Shown in pieces: positions 54,941 to 64,000 of a DNA stretch of 64,000 nucleotides. Position numbers and translations under genes: made by a program. The stretch is from Mytilus trossulus (lineage: Eukaryota > Mollusca > Bivalvia > Mytilida > Mytilidae). Numbering within the stretch: position 1 is the stretch's first letter; every line of letters starts with the position of its first letter. The stretch lies in contig NC_086379.1 in the NCBI RefSeq assembly GCF_036588685.1, forward strand, positions 19,205,862-19,269,861, given 5' to 3'. The notes beneath the pieces were generated by a model. That model had not been told where the DNA came from. It made no database searches and saw only the letters and a list, made by a program, of their open reading frames with translations.

Positions 54941-57900
54941 GAAAATATGCGTCATAAAAAATGTATTTCTATCAAATTGGGAAATTTAGAAAAACCATGA
55001 ATTCGACTGAAACTTCAAGTTGCAGACCCCTTTTAAGAGTTAAACCCTGTTTTAAAATAAGACCCCTTATTGTCAGTGATGATACATAAATAGACCCTCA
55101 AATCTGCACATAAAGTTATTTTAGGCAAGACAAATGTATAAACGAGTGTTTTTCAGTTTTTATTCATGCACAATTACTACTGATACTGCACCATGTGCAC
55201 TGTTTGGGAAAAAGTTGTCTTTTTTGGGAATAATTTTTAGCCATTTTTTTTTCAAAATGGTATTTTTCTCCAGGGGAAAAAGCCTTTATTCTCCAGTTAG
55301 TTAAGGCAAACAATATCACTGACCACTAACATAAAATTGATTAACACTTCAATGTGCTGATTTCTGCTGTTAAAATTCAGAAATATTGATCTTGATAGTG
55401 CTTCAGATTGTATCCTCATAGATATTACCACCTGTCAAAGACAGAGTTTTGTCATTGTATACAGAAGATTTGTCAGTCAATGGTGCCATCACAACTAGCC
55501 AATTGCAAAATCAAAACAAAAGTTGTTGAGGACTTCATGTACATTGTACATTATACCTTATTTGTTTTAGGGATAATTAATTATTGTTAATGATCAACTG
55601 TTACAGTATAATGTTTATGTTAAATCATGTTAAGACCATTGAAATGAGACTAGAGGTTTCTACAGGTGCAGTATATTAAAGAATAAGTTTGTTCCTGCTG
55701 GTCAAGATTTTTACCCTTTTCAAAACTTTCAGTCCTGGGGAGGAAGACATGAAGTCTTAAAATTGTTTTAACTCTGAAGATTTTTTTTTATGATTTGCTA
55801 GCGCATTGGAATGTCCCACATTTATTCGCCAAAGCATCTGGGACTAAAAGAAAATTTGAAACCAAATATATCATTTTAAACCAGTTTATCAAATCTGATC
55901 AAAGAAGATTGATTGATTGATTTTTAGGTGTTTAATACCTCTTTCCGTACTATCAGACTATATGGGCTGTTTGGTGGCAGTCAGTTTTTATGGACAATGA
56001 TGGAGGATCAGATAAGAACATTTCATCTTATAGAACACCAACATTAAGTTACATACATGTATAATCAAATTGACCCTAGGCAATTAGAAACAAAAATATA
56101 ACAAAACCCTGGATAGCTGAGCCTTAATATGGAAACCTTGTTAATGGCTTATTAATACTTGCTTTTAACTTAGTAACGCCAATTTACATGTTAAATCGAA
56201 CTATGATAGAATATCTGAATGTGATAAAAATCAGAAAGGCGAAACACATCCTCTTTGTTACTATGTACGCCTTGAAATTATTGACATAATTGGTAGTGAA
56301 GTTGGATATAATATGACTTCCTATCTTGATTTTTAAAGGTTTGCTTCAAGCATAAGGCTAACTAACCGTTATGACAATGATTTTATTATACTGTTAAAAA
56401 ACGTATATGAAATTAATGGACTGTTCATAATTGTGCATCAGTGCAGAAGTTTCAAATCATCGGATTTTATTATAATGTAAGATAAATGTATTATATAAGT
56501 CTTTTGAATTTACTGGGAACGTCAGGTAAACATTCTATTTTTGTAGACATATTTTTTTTAACAACAATGAAACGGATTTAAATTTTCAGTACAACAATAA
56601 AGCATATATTTTATTTATTATTTTTATAATTGATACGACCTTGATATGGCCAATTACAGTCAATATTTGTTATGTTTTAAATTGAAATAAGTAATTATGA
56701 TATTTAAAAAACATTTAACTTCTTAAAGTCATAACGGGTTGGAAGAGTTAAAAACTTAATAAGTCAATAGAATAATTTATTGTTGTTGTAGACATATGAA
56801 TTCTGCAAGATTATATATTGATGTCAAAGAATTGCAGTAATTTTTTTTAGTATTGTAGTTAATCTGAAAAAAACAGAAAAATGGGAAAAATCAAAAGAAT
56901 ATATAGCTTTCATTGGATTGGTGAAATATTACTTGCCTTGACATGTTTTCTTGGCTTAATAAAAAAGGAGAGAAAAATAATCCTATTCAGGATCCATTCC
57001 CCCATTCCCCCATCTGCCCTTTCCCCCTGTTTCTGTCTATGCCTATAGATACATGAGATTATCGTTCAAGTCATGTGCAACAAGCTATTTTTAAGGCACA
57101 TCTTTTCTCTAGGATTATTATCTATTGAAATACAAATCTTCTATAGGTTTATATGCAGACTTTGGTAAAACTATTTTATTTAAAATCCATCAAGTTTTAC
57201 CCAATCCACGAAAACAGGTACCAATAAAAATAGACAAATCTGCAGTTCGTCCTCAACAGTCAGTGGCAGATCCAGAACTTTTCATAATGATGCCTGTTGA
57301 CTGACCTAAGAGGGGGGCTTGCTCCAGTGATTCCCTACATAATCAACCAATTTTTAAAAAAAAAAGGGTGGAAGGCCCAAGCCCCCTGGATCTGCCTATG
57401 CCTATGGTTCTTTGTTTGAAGAAATTATACTGTAACTTATTGACCTCTAGATGTTTTTTTTCTTTATAGAGATGAGGTTGATGTCTTGTTGAGCTGATAC
57501 CCCTATCACATTTTGATCATTTTTTATGTGTCTCTGTGGCAGGGTATGCAAGATTAGCATAAATCAATTAAAACTGTCATTAACACTTCGAAGTAGCTTA
57601 GCCTGCTAATCATTATGGTTATTGACACTTAATATAAGTCCATTTAATTAACAATTACTTATTATGTGTTAGCCATTTAAATATACACAAGAGATTGTTG
57701 AACTTTTTTGAATTGGGGTGAATATTTGTTTAACCTTTTAAATCTAAACCAAATATTTTCATTGAATACACATCAACCTTAGGGTATATTGATATCTTCT
57801 ATTCATTAGTGAAAATGGCCTTTTGACTGGACCAGGAATGTTTTAATGTACTGTAAGTGGTCAAAAGTATCAGTGATTTACTTTTCCACAATACAAACTT

Positions 57901-58016
57901 ATTATAAAATCATACTATCCTAAATATTTTTGTGAGGCAAGTTTTAAAGATCATTTGTAGTTATTTTGGTCATGTTGATTTCCAGTTCATTGAATTACAT
58001 AATTGCACTCTGAAAC
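54941..58016. other. No gene recognised
   Basis: AT-rich DNA. A small element with inverted ends (GGCAGATCCAGAACTTTT near 57286 and CCCCCTGGATCTGCC near 57390) is visible. A GATTGATTGATT stretch near 55910 resembles another common bivalve repeat. Open frames are short and unrecognised. Confidence 0.5.
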
Positions 58017-58323
58017 TTAACCCTTTCCTCCATAATGACACCTTTTGACGCCACCCCCTTTACTCCATAATGACGCCTTTTGACGCCTTTGTAGTACCTC
58101 AGTTGAAACACTTTGACCACAAAGTGTCTGCAGTTGACTTAATAAAATTTGTATCAAATATGAAAAGGAATATCATAGGAATATCCGACTTAAATTTATT
58201 TGATGAAATAGTTATGTTTTGCAATGCCTTGATACTTAAAATCATATGTTCAGCATTTTATTAAAAAAATCCTATGCGAATCAAGTATGCAAAAAAAAAA
58301 AATTTAATGGAGGAAAGGGTTAA
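58017..58323. mobile_element. TTAA-flanked MITE
   Basis: TTAACCCTTTCCTCCAT opens and ATGGAGGAAAGGGTTAA closes: perfect 17-bp ends including TTAA, typical of piggyBac-like targets. About 307 bp. A 64-codon frame inside (58070-58264) has no recognisable match. Confidence 0.85.
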
Positions 58324-59369
58324 TAATAAAGTAATAACAACCTTTGTCTTAAGATTTTGACTCTCAGGTTTATGCCATTTCATCTCTGATGAAAGTACAT
58401 ATCACCAATGATGCAATCATACAAATCATCCTTATATAAATATATTAAACTGTATTTTGTGTGTCAGCAAAATTTTTGTACAACAACTTAAATAAATGTA
58501 TGTATAAGTATTTGGATCTGTATGAAATTGTACCACAAGGTTCTATACCACTGAAGGAAGGTTCTGGGTGTTATTGTACCAACTGTTTAGGAAGAAGGGC
58601 CTAAAACAAGTATATTCTTTGTCTCAGAACAATATTTCAGAGATGCATCAAAGCTTGAATGTTGTATATATGCCCCAACTGTTCAGGATTCCCCCTGCAG
58701 CTGTATCAAGCTGCAAAGCCTTTTATTTCAATTATAGAAAAATTGTGTGGTATCTTAGAACAATGAACAATTAATGCAAATTGAAGTTAATTAATTTTTG
58801 TTGAATTTTTTCATGCCTTGATAAAATAAACATTTAAATAAACATTTTTTTCCCATATCATATATATTTTTGGTATTTTATAACAATAGAGTATTAAAAA
58901 CATCTGTTTCATACATTTTTGTACTTATATGTATTTATGCAATTTACCTACGGCAAAACTAATACCATATCTTGATATTTGTTGTAAATCATGATCAAGG
59001 ACTCTTTTTTTTGTTTATTTGACATAAAATATACATATTATAATAATATTTACAGTAAACGCCTAATATAAAATGTCAATAGATCTGAATATGCTGATTA
59101 AGACAGTATCAAGGGAGATAAATCATAAATTGGAATGAATGCAAGGATAACATTGAGCAGGTATAAACTATTAGTAAATATTATGTATGTATCATTTTAA
59201 ACATTAATGAATTATAAGAAGGGGAGGTATAATGTAAGAAAAATGTAGTAAAACTATTGAACCTTGAAAAAATGCAATAACGTTGGGATAGTACAGTGGA
59301 AAGGATCTCTGAGTTAGATAGCCAGACTTATAATTTGAGGATTCCCCTTTTGCAGTTTTACCCTTTTCA

Positions 59370-59535
59370 GGCCCGTAGCCAGGAATTTCCAAGGGGGGGG
59401 GGGGTTCGCTGGACTCACAAACTGGACTTTAACAGTCACAATTCGAACAGAACATTGACTTTAACAGTGCTTATTTGTTTATAAGGGGGGGTTCGGACGA
59501 ACCCCCCTAAGGCCCTAACCCCCCTGGCTACGAGT
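59370..59535. mobile_element. MITE with GCCCGTAGCCAGGA ends
   Basis: GGCCCGTAGCCAGGAATT at the left and CCCCCTGGCTACGAG at the right are inverted; G-runs and the GGTTCG/CGAACC pair extend the arms. A common type in invertebrate genomes. Confidence 0.8.
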
Positions 59536-59628
59536 ATGCTTTTGGTAGGTGTGCATACCTTGCAGGGTCATACAACTAAATAGTCTTGATCAATAAAGCA
59601 CTATAAATGTTTATGATTTTTTTTTTAG

Positions 59629-59661
59629 GAATTTTGGAAGCTTTTGGTCCAGCAAAATAAA
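59629..59661 (+). other. Candidate terminal exon (very weak)
   Basis: A pyrimidine-rich tract ending in AG is followed by codons for GILEAFGPAK and TAA. It looks like a short last exon, but no upstream partner exon was found on the plus strand. It may be chance. Confidence 0.12.
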
Positions 59662-60699
59662 CTGAGGACAATTAACTTAAAGTAGGATTTCATATTTACT
59701 AGGAAAGATGCAAATGATAAAAAGTTAATATGATTGACATTTCAACAACCCTCCCCCTTTTATGAGCTCTCAATCTCAATCAGTAAATTCTAAATAACAA
59801 GGAAAAGTACAGGAAAAGCACTTAAAAATATGTACAATAGTGACCGTACTAAATACTACCATTTGTTTAATATATGAAGTGGCCAGGAAATAACCTTTGT
59901 TTCCTTACCCAAAGCTGAAAAAGAAGATAAAAAATATAATATTTCCCAGCCAAAGGTTATATATTTTACAACATGTAGTATACTAGTATTAGACACTTAT
60001 TAAATAGGTAAGTTGATGGTTCAAAAATGTGCTTGTAAAAATGTATTTCACTTCAAATTCATTAATAAATACTCCATCAGTAATTTCATAAACTGAATAT
60101 TCTCACTGGATATTAATTTAATGAATATTTGAAACCATTATTTTTAATGTAAAATTCATGAGGTTAAATGATACATATTATAATGTTTTAGATAGAATTA
60201 CTGCTATTTGCCCCATTTAACAAAGGATTAGTTTTGCCTCAATGGGATGCAGAGTATTTCCATTCTAATTAGTCTGAAGTATTATTGCCAGACCTGTGTT
60301 ATATTTTATGGAATATGCAGATATTTAGTGTTGCAATATAAAGTAGATCTCTGAAATTACACAACATATAGACATGAGAATGAGATTCTCAGAGAACATG
60401 ATAATTTATATATAAGATAGATTTAAAAGTTTAATTTTTATCCATTGATTTTTTTGTTATTACATGTTTAAAAAATGCAGTAGATCACTTGATTAATTTA
60501 AAGAAATATTTTGTTTTGTAAAATCATTCTTTATTGTGAATAAAACCAAAACTTATAAAGAAAAAGTCATAATTTATTCTGATGAGATTATATTATATAA
60601 TATTCATGAGATAAAGAGAAAATTGAGGGGTACAGTACTTTTAATTCTTTACCCTATGAATTAGAGTAGAAAATCTGGTCAGTTTGCAGTGGTATTCAC

Positions 60700-61835
60700 T
60701 TCAATTATCTCCCCTTTGAATCAAATCTAGTTAAATTATCTCCCCTTGAATTGAATCTAGTTAAAATATCTCCCCTTGAATTGAATCTAGTTAAATTATC
60801 CCCCCTTTAATTCCATCTACTTAAATTATCTCCCCTTGAATTGAATCTGGCCACAGACCACAATTAATTTCTCTATTAGTTCTTTATAACTTTTTGTCTC
60901 TTTAAAAAAATTGCACCTAATATTTTTGTCAAATGTTTTGTGTGTGTAATGTATAGAACTTGTCCAAAAACATATCCAAAATTCAGAAAGATTGCTCTGA
61001 TGGTCCGAGAACACAATTAATTCGTAGTGCATTTCTTTTAGAACATAAATGAAAATAAAAAAAATCCCACCTGCGCTTTCTCAAAGAAACTTTTACAGTG
61101 TGTTGTACTACTTTTGGGACAAATTATATCAAATTTATAGAAAACTTCATCGCCTCTAACTCAAAATATGGACAATTTTATGTTTAGGGCGTCTTGAAAT
61201 CTTTTGACAGCTTCCGAAGTGCTCATTTTCAACCTTTTTCAGCAGGACCAAATCACTACTTTCCTTTAAAATTCTGGACCCAAATTTTTTACGGTGTAAT
61301 TTCATCCCCCTACTTGCAATTGGAGGCATTGAACATGGAGAAATAAATTTAGAAGGGGTATAAAAATTATTGGCAAGTAACCCACTGTCAACACTAGGGA
61401 CTATATTTGTGAACAACGAAAATCAAGGGACGACAATGGTGGTCTCGGACCTGATGTAACTTACAAATTTAGCCAATACACATCCATACCCCTATGGACA
61501 AGTCAAGAGATGTTCCGAAAACTGTAAATATTACCTTTATGCACTTGACCTAATCACTCTTTCCATATTAAAATCAGTTATAATACCTTCAACAAAAAGT
61601 TATTTCACCTCTCTTCTTTCATTTCCACCCCATAAAAACTAACAAATGAATGAAAAAGGCAAAGAAAAAAATTAAGAAAAATACACTATAATTAAGGAGA
61701 ACTATATATTCGTGAACAAGGAAAAGCGGGGTCATTAATTGTGGTCTTGGGCAATCTAGTTCAATTATCTCCCCTTGAATCAAATCTAGTTACATTATCT
61801 GCACTTGAACTGAATCTAGTATAGTCTCCCCTGAG
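60700..61835. repeat. 35-bp tandem array interrupted by an inserted element
   Basis: ATCTCCCCTTGAATTGAATC followed by TAGTTAAATT recurs about five times from 60706 to 60850. The array resumes at about 61755 with TAGTTCAATTATCTCCCCTT. The intervening 60849-61755 is an insertion. Confidence 0.85.
60849..61755. mobile_element. Element inserted in the 35-bp array
   Basis: Outer ends CACAGACCACAATTAATT (60853) and ATTAATTGTGGTCTTGGG (61735) are inverted. A second inner inverted pair is GGTCCGAGAACACAATTAA (61000) and ACAATGGTGGTCTCGGACC (61434), so one element may carry another of the same family. No coding frame recognised. Confidence 0.75.
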
Positions 61836-61993
61836 GATTCAAAGTTCTGTTCATTTGTTTTTATGCTTATTACCTGTATAACATTTGCATAAAGATAACC
61901 AATGTTTTAAATTCACATTGTGACAAGTTTGATGGAAGCTACATGTAGGTCATTATTTAGTTACCAATGTGCATCCCCCTGTCCCAAACCTAA

Positions 61994-62465
61994 ACAAAAA
62001 AATAATGATTTACCTATTAAAGATAATGGCAGAATTTGGAGGGTGGGAAACAGATATATATTCAATTTGCTTGAAAAGAACCCATGAAATATTAGAAAGA
62101 AGATGTGGTATGATTGCCAATGAGACAACTATCCACAAAAGACCAAAATGACACAAACATTAACAACTAAAGGTCACCATACGACCTTCAACGATGAGCA
62201 AAGCCCATATTGCATAGTCAGCATAAAAACAAAAAAATAATGATTTACCTATTAAAGATAATGGCAGAATTTGGAGGGTGGGAAACAGATATATATTCAA
62301 TTTGCTAGAAAAGAACCCATGAAATATAAAAAAGAAGATGTGGTATGATTGCCAATGAGACAACTATCCACAAAAGACCAAAATGACACAAACATTAACA
62401 ACTAAAGGTCACCATACGACCTTCAACGATGAGCAAAGCCCATATCGCATAGTCAGCATGAAAGT
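61994..62465 (+). repeat. 236-bp tandem duplication containing family A
   Basis: AATAATGATTTACCTATTAA occurs at 62001 and 62237, and the two units are nearly identical to their ends. Each contains a family-A copy (CCAATGAGACAACTATCCAC, ACCTTCAACGATGAGCAAAG). Confidence 0.9.
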
Positions 62466-62995
62466 TCTGATTATACATTTCTAATAGTAGAATCAATGCA
62501 TTGTCAAGAAAATATTATTTGGTCCAAGGGAAAAAACATTGCCACCTTCAATAAGTGATTATGCACTTTTATATCATTCTGTGGGGAAAAAGAAGGCAGT
62601 CAATAAAAAGACAAAAAACATCTTCCACATTGTTTACAAGATGTAGTTTATTTTAGAACCTCCCCTAATGACCAATAATTTTACTTGCTGACAGTTGATC
62701 ATTATGGAGCCATTACGACAGGAAGTTCATTTTTAGAAGTTCTGGAATTAGCTTTTAGTAAGACATAAAAAATAATTGTCTGTAATAAAAGAACTACTGA
62801 TAAAGATTCTTTGATTTGCTAGCCAGTTTATTAAAAGTTTTATGGTTAACTCGTTTTCAGAAAACAAAAGCTAAATTGATCTGCTCTGAGTTTACAGTTA
62901 AAAGTTCTGTAATAAAATAGAATGGGACATTCAAATATCATTATTTTCAATATTGGAATAAATGTAACGGTTTAAAGGAAAGACTTTATTTATAT

Positions 62996-63030
62996 CAAGG
63001 AGGTTATATGAGACTCATATAACCTCCTTG
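62996..63030. repeat. Perfect 16-bp hairpin
   Basis: Arms CAAGGAGGTTATATGA and its complement surround a 3-nt loop (GAC). It lies about 40 bp before the 25-bp minisatellite. Confidence 0.85.
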
Positions 63031-63066
63031 TTTATATATAGAGGCTTTTTATTTGAAGACAATTAA

Positions 63067-63786
63067 CTGGAACATCTTGTAGTACATTTAGGTGCAACAT
63101 CTAGTTGTACATTTAGGGGGAACATCTTGTAGTACGTTTAGGGGAACATCTTGTAGTACATTTAGGTGGAACATCTTGTAGTACGCTTAGGTGGAACATC
63201 TTGTAGTATATTTAGGGGAACATCTTGTAGTACATTTAAGGGAACATCTTGTAGTACATTTAGGTCGAACATCTTGTAGTACATTTAGGAGGAACATCTT
63301 GTAGTACATTTAGGTGGAACATCTTGTAGTACGCTTAGGTGGAACATCTTGTAGTACGTTTAGGTGGAACATCTTGTAGTACATTTAGGTGCAACATCTA
63401 GTTGTACATTTAGGGGGAAATCTTGTTGTACATTTAGGTGGAACATCTTGTAGTACATTTAGGGGAACATCTTGTAGTACATTTAGGTCGAACATCTTGT
63501 AGTACATTTAGGAGGAACATCTTGTAGTACATTTAGGTGGAACATCTTGTAGTACGTTAAGGTGGAACATCTTGTTATATGTTTAGATGGAACATCTTGT
63601 AGAACATTTAGGTGGAACATCTTGTAATACATTTAGGTGGAACATCTTGCAGTATATTTAGGTGGAAAATCTTGTAGTCGTTTAGGTGGAACATCTTGTA
63701 GTATGTTTAGGTGGAACATCTTGTAGTACAGTTTGGTGGAACATCTTGTAGTACGCTTAGGTGGAACATCTTGTAGTACATTTAGG
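63067..63786. repeat. 25-bp minisatellite, about 28 copies
   Basis: Unit GGTGGAACATCTTGTAGTAC plus ATTTA. Variant units recur in blocks; for example GGTGCAACATCTAGTTG appears at 63091 and again at 63388, so groups of units were duplicated. The array is not a CRISPR: there are no spacers. The 60-codon minus frame is repeat-driven. Confidence 0.9.
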
Positions 63787-64000
63787 TATGTTCTAGTATC
63801 TGTTCTTATTGTCATTCACTCATAGAAACTCTTAGTCATGATCGTATGAAAGGGAATCTTGATTGAAAAAATGTCAGGGTCCTAAGCTAGCTTTAAACTG
63901 ACCATGCCCACTTTCCTGTTTTAGAATTTATGTGCATTGTATTACTATAAGATAAATTTTTTGTCCTGATTTTAGATTTGATGTATTATTTGCCCTTACA
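63787..64000. other. Window end; nothing recognised
   Basis: AT-rich sequence without a coding frame or clear repeat. Confidence 0.5.

Noticed and set aside
63067-63786. CRISPR array
   Set aside because: Units are contiguous with no spacers and the context is a eukaryotic genome.

Overview
The window looks like AT-rich nuclear DNA from a marine bivalve, most likely a mussel of the Mytilus type. This rests on short exons split by long introns, an intronless B-box/coiled-coil/propeller gene of the kind expanded in bivalves, and dense interspersed non-coding repeats of types I associate with mussel genomes. The organism is inferred; no search was possible.

Three protein-coding genes can be supported. 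(1) 3807-5510, minus: an intronless 567-residue TRIM-like protein without a RING (two B-boxes, coiled coil, C-terminal propeller-like region). (2) 11029-30487, plus: ethanolamine-phosphate cytidylyltransferase (PCYT2), rebuilt here as 16 coding exons giving 386 residues, close to the vertebrate length, with every junction GT-AG and in phase. (3) 36173-49842, minus: the mitochondrial ubiquinone-biosynthesis hydroxylase COQ7, rebuilt as 6 coding exons giving 195 residues with all diiron ligands present. PCYT2 and COQ7 converge on a gene-free interval of about 5.7 kb.

Most of the rest is mobile or repetitive DNA. 1.6-3.2 kb holds an element with a nucleosome-length (about 147 bp) tandem core. 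5.5-11 kb is repeat-rich and has a 3.8-kb pair of inverted blocks and an AAATTTCGA-rich array just before PCYT2. The PCYT2 introns carry several MITE-like foldbacks, a tRNA-derived SINE and a 3.2-kb TA-flanked transposon that contains a broken FLYWCH-type gene and a second, nested MITE. The COQ7 introns hold a SINE, several MITEs, a 44-bp satellite and two arrays (58 bp and 120 bp) that copy the ends of COQ7 exons together with their splice donors. 50-64 kb has no gene I can support; it holds MITEs, a 35-bp array split by an inserted element, a 236-bp tandem duplication and a 25-bp minisatellite.

PCYT2 (the CDP-ethanolamine step of phosphatidylethanolamine synthesis) and COQ7 (the penultimate step of ubiquinone synthesis) are housekeeping membrane-lipid and mitochondrial genes with no known shared regulation; their proximity may be accidental. 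The observations most worth following are the tandem decoy splice donors in COQ7, the HVGF lesion in the second catalytic motif of PCYT2, and an 18-nt PCYT2 microexon at the position of the mammalian alternative exon.
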